Source: Trichomonas tenax (lineage: Eukaryota > Parabasalia > Trichomonadida > Trichomonadidae). Taken from it: a DNA stretch of 64,000 bases. The notes under the pieces are model-generated. The model had not been told where the DNA came from and did no database searches. It saw only the letters and a list, made by a program, of their open reading frames with translations. Each line of letters begins with the position of its first letter. Position 1 is the first letter of the stretch. The position numbers were made by a program, and so were the translations under genes. This document shows positions 9,726 to 19,020 of this stretch, one piece after another. Location: the NCBI GenBank assembly GCA_023091735.1, contig JALKBU010000142.1, positions 1 through 64,000 on the forward strand, in the 5' to 3' direction.

Positions 9726-12700
9726 CAAATTTTGAATTTTTTGAGAACTACAGTCAAATTTTCATATCTTGATTTTGATTTATTTTTGTTTAAGAATGAT
9801 TTCAAGACTTTTTGAAATTCCATAAAAAATCATAAAAATTGAGAGCAATTAATTAACCATAAAAATATGCTTAGATAGAGTGGTGTAGTTTAATATTTAT
9901 GATTTGTAAAATTTGTAAATAGATTCTAAAAATTTTCTCAAAATTCAAAGTGCTCTTTCAAACTGTTGAAGGTTCATTTTACAGAATCATAATTTCATGG
10001 TCTTGGTAGCTCACATCCACTTTAAAATTGAAACATTTTCAATTATCGATAAATTCTCACAGAGGGTCTTTTTACGATAGAAAACCTTAAACAGTTTATC
10101 ATTGAGCTTTTTACCAAAAATTTGCGTAAATGAACTCTGCACTTTATATCCATATTCTCATACGGTATCTGCATATCATATGTGACTTCCAGCATCAATT
10201 TAAAATTTTATTCAAGTTTTGATCATGATATCTTCCTTCACACTTGAGTATTCACTCTAGTTGATATAGGGATAGATAGAAATACATAATTCAAATGGTG
10301 TTTAGATGTGTTAATTGAAAAATATCGACCTTGACTCCGTTATAAAATATGCCCATGAGCAAAAGTTTAAATTATACATTCAATTCATATGGACTGAATT
10401 TTAAATGGTATACAAATGGATATTCCTGGCATTCATATACCATGTGTCATTAAAATACATGATGTATTTTTAAATATCATCAAAATATTTGTTTTTGAAG
10501 TCTATTACTGATGTGTTCACATATTACATTGTGTTTTTGATAGATTTGCTATTCAAAAACGCATTGAAAATATATCTTATAATAAAAAAGATATGAGATA
10601 TTAAATTCATGAAGCAGATTCTGCTTTCTATACTATGCTTATCGTAAGTAACTAAATATTATCCTTATGATTCTCTAAATCCATCAAAATAACAAGATAT
10701 TTGTTTTGAGTAGTAAAAATGATCATTTTAATGTCTTATATATTAGCCAATGATTACCCTGGCATATTATCTCCATATCTCCAATGAATTTTATCATTTA
10801 GAGCGAAATTAAATAATCGATTCATAAAACATTCTTTTTTCTTGACAGTACGATACAATTGTGTGAGATTAAGGATTTTATAATCTTCAAAGTGTCAAAA
10901 ATTAAGAATTAAGAAAAATTTGGATTTAATCAAAACCAAAGTTCGATTTAAACATCGTCAATCTCATCCATGTAGTACACATACAATTCTTGCTTTTGAA
11001 CTATGTCTATCTGATCAACAGGGATTAATTTCAACAACATGGAAAGAAGGATATCAACATCGTCAATCTCACATAGTTTATCATTATTTCGCAAATAGAA
11101 TCGCAATTCGAAGTATTTAAATTCAACTCCTGCAGTTCCTTTGAAAAAAAGTTATTTCAATATTCGTGATAAATGAATGGGAATGATCGTAATTGTATAT
11201 TTGGGACCATGAAAGGTTATTCACAACATCTGTTGGAATTTTCCTTTTATATTAGTTGATCGATTTCAAAGGTCATGATAAATGAATGGGAATACTTTCA
11301 ATGGCTTCTGTGCAGTTTTCATAGTGTATTCATTAGGCCAACAAGCTCTTTATTATCTAATTTTGTGAAAATTTATTTTCAAAACTTGCAATAATTACAT
11401 ATTTTAAAATTGAATTTGAAAACCTTATATAGAGCTCATGTAAAAACAATGAAATCTTGACATTCCTGAATTTCGTGATTTCAAAATTGAGTTTATAGCA
11501 TCAAATTCTTTTATCAGCACAATACCTTGCGTCAGCAGATTCTAATTCCAGGTTTACGTCATTCTTCGGAAGATCGATTTCAAAAACATCGGTAGGAGGT
11601 CTTAAATATATCACCACTGGACTTGTTGAGAATCAAATGAGAATGCATATATTTGTAGAAGCATGAGCGATATTTCTATGGGTAATGAAGAAATAAATTA
11701 TGTTATGAAATAACTTTAGAATTTGAGAATAATTGCCTTGGTCCCTTTCTGTATTTCATCTGGATGAAGCAGCTCGAAGATAACGCTGACAATAAAGATG
11801 ACAAAATCTTGTCATTGGCTTTCATCGAAAAAAGTATCGACGATTATTTTCGTCTCAAAATAGGAGCTACCCCCGTGCACTGCCCCTACTTAACATTCAA
11901 TTTGTTGGATTTGGGCAATGCAATCGAAAAGTTGGTGGCGACGGCATGCTAAATATCAGCATTGCTAGCAGATAGAAGAAATATCCAATCAAAATACTAT
12001 TTAGTTGCAAATTGAGCAAAAAAATTTTCTCTTCAGAACGGAAATATGGTGGCGACGAAAAGCCTATGATCATAACACACCCTGGTAATTCATTTCTATA
12101 CGACAAGTAGTACAGTTACTCAAGATTCGGACAGAATGATTATTAGTTTTACCGACAACCTTGTAGCGGCGCAGCTATCCATGAGTGCTAGATTGTGCTT
12201 ATTAATGTTGACCGATCTTCAATCTCCTTTCTTTAATTTTCAAAATCGAAATATACTTAAAAACCATGAATATGTTAAATATTGGTGGTCATGATATTCA
12301 AAACGAATATACATCTAAAAATAAATGTAATTGCTTATTTAAACCATGCTATTACCTATCTTTTTATCTCTGATAGCAATTATTAATAATAAAAATAGCA
12401 AAAAATTCAAATAAAAAAATTTTTCTTCTGCTATAACCTTTCCACAGACCACAATTTTTTTCACCCGATCCACCCACGAGCCCGACCATTTTCATGCTTA
12501 AAGAAATGAATGGTTTTTGATGCATTTTAGCATATGGAACGCATAAAACATAAAATTATTTACACTATTTCAACTGAATTCAAAAAACACGTCATGAACA
12601 TACAGGAGATATAAAATCATTCATATTTCATCCGTCGCTCACAAATCTGCCAGGGAACCACAATTATCGCTGTTATTTATATAAACGATCGAAGATTTCA

Positions 12701-13375
12701 TTCAGAAAACCGTGCTTGTGAACTCTGAGTTTTATAGCGATATTTGAAATTTTTATTCAAAGGTAATTCCTGAATTACGGAAATAAAACATGAAAAGATT
12801 TACATCTTTGAAATCATTTCATAGTTACAACGTGAACGTTTATATGTGGTCTCTCCAAATGAGGAAGCATAGTGTTCTCACAAAGAATCTGGGCAAAATA
12901 ACGAGGTTAGTCCATTATCACCTAAGATTTTCACTCATGTTAGATTTAACATTGGCATTACTATATAAAGGAGTAGGCAATAGTGAATTCATGGGTGTTT
13001 TGCGTTATTCTCGAGTTATTTTTCAAGATTTTTTTGTCATATAGTCATTGGATTAATATGACAATGCAAATCAACTACAAAATCAATGGATTGAAACGTT
13101 TCAAGTATTTATACATTGCACCGATGAAAGAACCTATTTTTTGATAAATTTACGTTCTTTATCATGGTTACCGAGAACGCTGCAAACATTATTGTTTTTG
13201 AGTCATATTGGCTGATCAACTATCTCTGTTTCTGATCTATATATTTCATTTCATAAAAAAGGTATAAATGATGAACTTCTGACTTTCCTTAAATGCTGTA
13301 ACTTTACAACTATAGAGTACGATATGTTGAAATGCAATTCCTAAAGTGATGAAAACTTTTGCCTCAGAGTTTTGA
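9726..13375. other. 3.6-kb gene desert with faint repeat relics
   Basis: No reading frame here has a recognisable family. Two phrases recur at similar spacing: ACATCGTCAATCTCA near 10951 and 11056, and GATAAATGAATGGGAA near 11168 and 11276. They suggest an eroded repeat of about 105-108 bp, possibly an old repeat protein. The phrase GGTGGCGACG occurs near 11934 and 12048. A short frame near 12045-12108 begins YGGDEKP and ends in a stop; I do not recognise it. Short open frames at 10920-11120, 11764-11952 and 12790-13044 are unsupported. Confidence 0.4.
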
Positions 13376-14673
13376 TCATTGATGAATTAGTAATAATAGA
13401 AGGAAGAGTTCAATTTCAAACTTGTCCGTTTCATTGAAGAAGACCATAGTATCACTGGGGAACTTCATGACACACACTTTTTGTTGAAGGAGTATGACTT
13501 TATCCCTTCCAATATTAAATAAGGAGAAATACAATACCCTCGATGTCTGCTTCAATATTTTCATAGTTTGTAGATCGATTGATATCCAAGAGAGTAGAGG
13601 GCCAAATGTTTCCAAATTTTCGTGATCTGAGATCAATACAACAATGATACTGCCACTTCTTTCCAATTCAAGTATTATAGGTTTATTTGCTTCAAATTCA
13701 ATTCAGTGATAACCCATATATGTTATTGTTTCTCTTATATTTATGAGACATGTTTTTGGTACTTTGAATTATGATTACAATCAGATTAATGGATAGCTGA
13801 TAAAATTTTTGGATTTAGGACAACCGGAGGTATGTAAGTAATGGTTTTTCTACTTCTGAGATAAGAACAACTGTATTATATTCATCACCAGCTATACCTT
13901 GGAAATCGAAGTAATAATCCTTTTGATGAATTAGTTGGAAATTGAAGCTTGAACATTTGGATAACTGAAGGATCTTTGAATATATGACAATATGTTCCAA
14001 CTCTAAACACTCCTCCTATGCCTGTTATAGAACGAACTCCCATGACTATTCCAGTATAAATCAGTTCCCAATGCGTTGCAATTATATTAACAATTTTTGA
14101 TTTTCAGTTATTGAAAAATCGGATGATATAATCTCTACACAAATAGAGTTTGTTATCTTTATCTTATATCACATTGCATCTGGTCTTTATAATTTGCCGA
14201 GATCATTATCGGATAGAACAAAAGATCCATCACTTGGCACATCAATAATTGCATCAACAAATCTGACTTCTTCTTCGACTTTGAACATAGAGAATACTGG
14301 AGTCTGTTGTGTTTCAGTAGAAATGTTTAAAAACAATGTATTCAGATATGTTGGTGATAGGGAAGATGTCAACACTTCGAAAATCTTGAAATTAGAGAAA
14401 AGCACCACTGAAATGTTAAAAAATTGCTTCTATCTTGACAGCATTGTCAATTACTATTCTATTTGGTTGAGGAACACCATCCACATTCGAATATATGAAC
14501 TTAGGTTCATAACATTCGATTTTCTCAATTCCAATGGCATCATGTAAACATTTTATATCCAGGAAAGAATGCCATTTAAGGTTCCATACAAATTTAATGG
14601 AAACATGCACCACATATGTGGGGTATGATAATGTGTCACGAAAAGTAACAGATTTGCATATCAGATTTGACAA
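13376..14673 (-). pseudogene. decayed gene, unknown beta-rich protein
   Basis: Consecutive minus-strand frames (14673-14416, 14408-14187, 14000-13815 and 13666-13376) look like pieces of one protein broken by frameshifts and stops. The first break is clear: a run of six T's near 14410 gives AIF-stop, and with five T's the frame would read on as AIFNISVVLFSNFK into the next piece. Composition is that of alternating hydrophobic beta strands with short turns, compatible with a beta-propeller or similar, but I do not recognise a family. The 5' end abuts the foldback repeat at 14660-14970. The plus-strand frame at 14194-14547 is a shadow. Confidence 0.5.
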
Positions 14674-14970
14674 TTTTCTGACATGTAAAATGATATAATA
14701 TAAAACGGGGGATATCTTAAACCGTCAGCCATTTTTATAATATAAATGAAAACATTTGCTATAATTGACTCCGGAAGGCTCGACTATGGATTGACTTGGG
14801 CCTTATCATAGTGCTTCGTTGGATTAGCAAGCCAGTCCATAATCGAGCCTTCCGGAGTCAAACGTCGAAATCTCATTTCATATTTGACATTATTTTAATA
14901 TTAAAATTCAATACTCATCCCTAATTAATTATATCATAATTTACGTGTCAAAATAATGTCAAATCTGATA
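14660..14970. repeat. 311-bp foldback repeat with internal hairpin
   Basis: Outer arms 14660-14698 and 14930-14970 are inverted copies (ATCAGATTTGACA ... TGTCAAATCTGAT), each carrying the promoter word (TGACATGTAAA at 14679-14689; TTTACGTGTCA near 14940). Inside is a second, stronger stem: 14766-14796 pairs with 14830-14860 through GACTCCGGAAGGCTCGA, around a loop of about 33 bases. It sits between two broken genes. No target duplication was found. Confidence 0.6.
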
Positions 14971-14981
14971 ATAATATTACG

Positions 14982-15401
14982 GTCAACAGCAATTTAGTTC
15001 CTGCTTCACAATCCTATAGAGCTAAAGGTTCCATCCAAATCGAATGCCAACCAGAATCCGGAAAAACATCGTGCGAATCTAAGGTCGCCATTTCAATCAA
15101 CCGCTCACATGTAAAATATTGTAGATCCAGTGTTTAGGGAACAATACCAGCTGATGTTAACAAAATTACCAGCCTTGACGATTTAATTGGTGTCGTTCAT
15201 CATTATCATGACAAAGGTGAAGCAGCCAAAGTTATTAGCATTATAGTCGCTATTTTACTTGCAATTGGCATCATTATTGCTGTTAGTATTGTCCTTTGCT
15301 GCAATTTCTGTCTTTGCTGCGCCTCCTGCTGCTGCTACAGTTGCTGCAACTGCAGAGGAAAGAAGGGCGACAGCAAAGCTGATGATGCCGCTGAGCCATA
15401 A
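14982..15401 (+). pseudogene. 5'-truncated membrane protein with Cys-rich tail
   Basis: A frame of 140 codons runs in register from about 14982 to the TAA at 15399, with a single TAG near residue 52. The N-terminal part is an ectodomain fragment. It is followed by a strong transmembrane segment (KVISIIVAILLAIGIII) and a cytoplasmic tail crowded with cysteines (CCNFCLCC, CCCYSCCNC), as in palmitoylated tails, ending in an acidic stretch. The open frame continues only to about 14940, with no ATG start or signal peptide, and the foldback repeat begins just upstream. This is probably the 3' end of a surface-protein gene cut off by a rearrangement. A stop read-through or undetected upstream exon cannot be excluded. 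Confidence 0.6.
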
Positions 15402-15617
15402 ACTAAAATATTAGATTGTTAAAATTTAAAATAATTTTCATTGAGAGCGTCTGAAAATAGCTGCAATGACTTCAGCAAGTCATTTATTTATAGTTTCTTG
15501 AACCAAAATTTAGTGAAAAAGAGTATTAAATGAATGTGTATTGTTATATCTTCTTAAAATAGAAACATTCCATTTAATAAACTTATATAATTCTAAATAA
15601 TTTTACTCTAAATAACT
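15402..15617. other. short spacer
   Basis: AT-rich 3' flanks of two converging units; nothing recognised. Confidence 0.4.
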
Positions 15618-16814
15618 TTATTCTAAGAGGGCGATAGGCCTTGAATCAACAGCATTATCATCACGTGTTGGCGCTTCCATGATCATCTTCTTAATCTCAG
15701 GTGTCATTCCTGACTTATGTTGCTTAGAGCACAAATCACCTACCATGATTTCCTTCTGCTCTAATGTGAGGTCCTTGGCGTAGTGCTTAGCGAAGTCTTT
15801 AAGAGCCTGATGCCAAATAACAGGCTGCTGTTCAGTGACTCCTGCAAACTGCATGAAATAGCCAAAGACAGCATCAACTGCACGAACAGCAAGAACTTTT
15901 CCTTTCTGAACAAACCTGATGACAAAGATTGTGCGTGTTAAAGAGATCTCTTTGCCTTCGCAAAGCCAAATGAGGAAAGAGTTGACAAGGTCATTAGGGA
16001 GCTTAACTCTTGTGACAAGTTGTGAGATAACTCTTGCATCCTTAGGTGTGCATTGCCCTTCTGTTGCGAGTGGTTTCATGATGCCGAGGACAAAAGGCTT
16101 TGAACGACGGGCAGCTGTAGCAAGTGTGGTCCAAATGTTACGTGGAAGCTTCTTATTATCATCAAGGATGTTTCTAATGTATTCAAGAAGTATATCACGG
16201 AAGAATTTCAAGCAGCGAGCTTCATTTGCTGTTTGAACGAATAATGTTGTGACTTCTTTGATGGCATTGACGGACCAGTTCTCTGGCTGTGAGTACTCAA
16301 GCAATTCGAACCAATCTGGAATATTTTGTGATGCGACAACGTTAATAGCCTTTGGAAGTTTGCCACTCTTGTAATTTCTGAGTAAAACACCGAGTTTTTC
16401 GTAAATTTGAACGACTTCTGGGTTAGAAACGTGTGCTGTTTTTTCTAATGTTGTGTTAAGTCTGTTTGATGTTTGGACGACATCGCCCTTGAAGAGTTCG
16501 AGCAATGCCTTTGCCTCTTCGTCGTTTTCTTCAACATCGACGACAATCTCGTTTTCAGAGTGATCTTCGTCCTCTTCGACCTCAGGCAAGTCGATTTCCA
16601 CGTCCTCGACAACCTTCTCCTCCTCGAGTTGGTCCAAAGCTGTGTTAAGGATTTTCTTTGTCATATCTGATCCAAGCGATTGCTGTGTTATAACTTTCTG
16701 TTTTTGACGACTTTGTTTTGGGACAACAAACGGATTCTGCTGCTCTTCGAGCTCATCCGCAAGTGTCTTTTGGTGGTTGGGCGCCTTTGGCAACTTAAGA
16801 TGTTTCGTACTCAT
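15618..16814 (-). CDS. BYSL: bystin (Enp1), 40S ribosome assembly factor
   Basis: This 398-residue protein is bystin/Enp1, a conserved nucleolar and cytoplasmic factor for 18S rRNA processing and 40S maturation. Residues 1-60 are basic and polar, residues of about 70-105 form a run of Asp and Glu, and the bystin domain fills the rest. Diagnostic pieces are KLPKAINVVASQNIPDW, the RSKPFVLGIMKPL segment, CTPKDARVISQLVTRVKLP and the closely spaced AVDAVFGYFMQF. Length matches the family (about 430-480) with a shorter N-terminus. It is transcribed divergently from the TPR gene at 17142 across a 327-bp spacer holding the nine-copy motif array. The stop overlaps TAAA. Confidence 0.92.
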   Translation of the reverse strand: MSTKHLKLPKAPNHQKTLADELEEQQNPFVVPKQSRQKQKVITQQSLGSDMTKKILNTALDQLEEEKVVEDVEIDLPEVEEDEDHSENEIVVDVEENDEEAKALLELFKGDVVQTSNRLNTTLEKTAHVSNPEVVQIYEKLGVLLRNYKSGKLPKAINVVASQNIPDWFELLEYSQPENWSVNAIKEVTTLFVQTANEARCLKFFRDILLEYIRNILDDNKKLPRNIWTTLATAARRSKPFVLGIMKPLATEGQCTPKDARVISQLVTRVKLPNDLVNSFLIWLCEGKEISLTRTIFVIRFVQKGKVLAVRAVDAVFGYFMQFAGVTEQQPVIWHQALKDFAKHYAKDLTLEQKEIMVGDLCSKQHKSGMTPEIKKMIMEAPTRDDNAVDSRPIALLE

Positions 16815-16864
16815 TTTTACAAGGACCTCGGGACAAAAAAATTCTTAAAATTTTTGACCCAAAA

Positions 16865-17116
16865 TCTGACATGTAAATTTTTAAAAGATTTTGCCAAATA
16901 ATTCACTGAATTTTAATAATATTTGCCGCGTAATTTTATGAATTGTTAAAAATCTGTCGTGTAAAAAGGTTAATAATATTTGCCATGTAATTTTCTGAAT
17001 TATAAACAATTCTGACGAGTAAAAGAACTTTGATGTTATTTGTCATGTAATTTAGAATTTTTAATACAAATTTGCCAAGTAATTTTCTGAATTTATTGTA
17101 TATCTGTCATGTAAAT
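16865..17116. promoter_or_regulatory. nine-copy tandem array of the ACATGT-type promoter word
   Basis: Nine copies in one orientation, consensus TYTGNCATGTAAWT, start at 16865, 16890, 16922, 16953, 16979, 17011, 17039, 17071 and 17103, so the spacing is 25-32 bp. The first reads TCTGACATGTAAAT and the last TCTGTCATGTAAAT; middle copies are looser (for example TTTGCCGCGTAATT). Most are followed by TTTTCTGAATT-like sequence, so the array is also a degenerate minisatellite of about 30 bp. It fills the spacer between the divergent bystin and TPR genes and probably serves both. Confidence 0.65.
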
Positions 17117-17141
17117 TGTTTTCGTTTGTAAAATTCAAAAA

Positions 17142-18047
17142 ATGTCGTTTCCATCCAAAAGTGGAGGAGTTCATGCTCCAAGAGGGAGAAACTATGCACA
17201 GAAATACTTACAGAACGATAAAATAGAGACTTACGCGGATATTTACTTTAAAGATCATCCAGATGCGTTAATTGATACTGATCCGCCAGAAATGAAGCTC
17301 AAAAAACTAGAAGAGAAACTTGGCTCTTTTGATCTCGAAATGAATGAAAAGTTCCAAATACTTATTCAACAAAAATCAATGGTTTATATTTTATATGGTG
17401 AGAAATCCATAGAAACACTAAAAATTCACGCCAAAATAGGACAGCTATACAACGAAAACCACAGACCACAAAGTGCACTTCGTCATCTTCAAACTGCACT
17501 TGATTTGCAAAAAGAATTTAACGTTGATGAGGAAACAGCTTTGTTTGTTGCTGTAGAAGTTGCAGAAGCCCATTTATCACTTAGATCAGACAAAAACAAT
17601 GAATCACAAGCTCATATTAAGTTAGCAATGGATATTTTGAATCAACATCGCAGTGCCGAGGTTAAAACCGACGAATTAAGATATCGGTGGTATCTAGTGA
17701 ATGCCAGAACATTCGCCGCTGTAAAGCAGTACGAGCAGGCCATGAATCAATATGAATTAGCGCAAGCAACACTCGATGAAATAGAACACCATGCAAATGG
17801 ATCACGAATGGCTAAATTATATGTTGAGATGTCTGAAACAGCCACAAAAATGGATGATATAGCTAAAACAACAGAATATACAGGAAATGCTTATGAGATA
17901 TTCATGAAATTAGGAATGCAAGGCTCAGCATCTCTCATTCAATCGAAAGTTTCTGCAGAAAAAATTCGAGAAGTTGAAGAAACGTACGGAAGGTTAGAAC
18001 CAGATGAAATGCATTGGGATGCTATGGATGATATTCCTATGCTCTGA
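17142..18047 (+). CDS. TPR protein, possibly TTC23-like
   Basis: This 301-residue, mostly helical protein has tetratricopeptide-like repeats across about residues 60-260. The clearest motif is GEKSIETLKIHAKIGQLYNENHRPQSALRHLQTALDL near residues 86-122 (quoted in part: SALRHLQTALDL), which resembles the ciliary TTC23 family. The C-terminus is acidic. A basic N-terminal stretch of about 25 residues precedes the repeats. It is divergent from bystin. There is no TCACTTTT site, and the last copy of the nine-motif array lies 25 bp upstream of the ATG. A ciliary role is plausible given CFAP58 in the same window, but family placement is tentative. The stop is TGA. Confidence 0.6.
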   Translation: MSFPSKSGGVHAPRGRNYAQKYLQNDKIETYADIYFKDHPDALIDTDPPEMKLKKLEEKLGSFDLEMNEKFQILIQQKSMVYILYGEKSIETLKIHAKIGQLYNENHRPQSALRHLQTALDLQKEFNVDEETALFVAVEVAEAHLSLRSDKNNESQAHIKLAMDILNQHRSAEVKTDELRYRWYLVNARTFAAVKQYEQAMNQYELAQATLDEIEHHANGSRMAKLYVEMSETATKMDDIAKTTEYTGNAYEIFMKLGMQGSASLIQSKVSAEKIREVEETYGRLEPDEMHWDAMDDIPML

Positions 18048-18280
18048 ACTACATACAAAATTTAATATTATCTAATGTTTTTTATTATCATTCAATAAAC
18101 GGTTTTCTTTTGTTTTAAGCTAAAGCTTGGACTGCTTGGGCATAACTAGCCTTCAATATCAAAGTCATTAAATAATATTTTTGCTATATTCATTCTAGAT
18201 GATTAATATGATTAAGAAAAGAAAGCAATACAATAAGGATTCTTTAAAATGAACAGAATTACAAGTAATTATTATAAATT

Positions 18281-18868
18281 TTATGGACAAGAGCCATAAA
18301 ATGTGCAGAGTTCAAATGGATGAACATTTGAAGCCAAATATTCGACCATACTGTTGACAACTTCCTCTGTGAAGATTTCGCAGTTATCTTTGATTGATTT
18401 CACTTCTTTACACTTATTTTGAATAATTTCGTGCGTCTTTGGTGTTGCAAGGGTTCCTGTGCCTTGTTCGAGCACGAAACCAACAACCATTTCGCAAATA
18501 TTGCAATCAAGAATTGATAAAGGTTTCATTCCCGTCTGTCGTGGCTTTCTGAATGATTTCTTCTGTTTTATTGTTGATCTGGTTTCTTTTTCTTTCGTAA
18601 ATAAGCATGAATCTTCGATTTTATTATCCAAAATGTGGTTAAACCAATCTTTAACGAAAATGGTACACATAGCTCTATCATTTTTATCGAGTTTGTTACA
18701 GTCTTGGTGTGATTTCACACGTAATTTGAATTTATCATCTGATTGCTTGAGAAATGTTGTTGCATTTGCTCTAAACTCCGTGCACAGCTGGTATGGGCGG
18801 TTGCCCATCAAATAGTCTGTGATTGGAGTCTTCAAACAAGAAGCGAAATAAAAAACAAAACTTAGCAT
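18281..18868 (-). CDS. secreted saposin-like (SapB) protein
   Basis: This protein of about 195 residues has an N-terminal hydrophobic segment (MLSFVFYFASC) that looks like a signal peptide. Residues of about 122-194 form a complete saposin B domain with six cysteines in the usual order: C122 and C125, C153 and C163, C188 and C194. Residues of about 29-88 hold four more cysteines in a helical segment that could be a degenerate first SapB unit. The linker is very basic. SapB proteins bind or disturb lipids, and trichomonads and amoebae secrete pore-forming members; nothing here shows whether this one forms pores. I chose the ATG at 18868 because the promoter word and a TGTCAGTTTTC site sit within about 30 bp upstream and an upstream extension would bury the signal peptide. 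The stop overlaps TAAA. Confidence 0.75.
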   Translation of the reverse strand: MLSFVFYFASCLKTPITDYLMGNRPYQLCTEFRANATTFLKQSDDKFKLRVKSHQDCNKLDKNDRAMCTIFVKDWFNHILDNKIEDSCLFTKEKETRSTIKQKKSFRKPRQTGMKPLSILDCNICEMVVGFVLEQGTGTLATPKTHEIIQNKCKEVKSIKDNCEIFTEEVVNSMVEYLASNVHPFELCTFYGSCP

Positions 18869-18871
18869 TTT

Positions 18872-18940
18872 TGAAAACTGACATTTCCATGACATGTAAA
18901 AAGTTAAATTTGTCATATAAATCAAAATATGACACGTAAA
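18872..18940 (-). promoter_or_regulatory. promoter of the saposin-like gene
   Basis: Going upstream on the minus strand: TGTCAGTTTTC (near 18873-18883), exact word TTTACATGTCA (18900-18890), then a variant TTTACGTGTCA (18940-18930). All lie within 75 bp of the ATG at 18868. Confidence 0.55.
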
Positions 18941-19020
18941 TTTATTTTCAAATTGAAATTTAATTATCGAAATTTTGAATAAAATAGCATGATTTACATG
19001 AATAAATAACATAATAAGAA

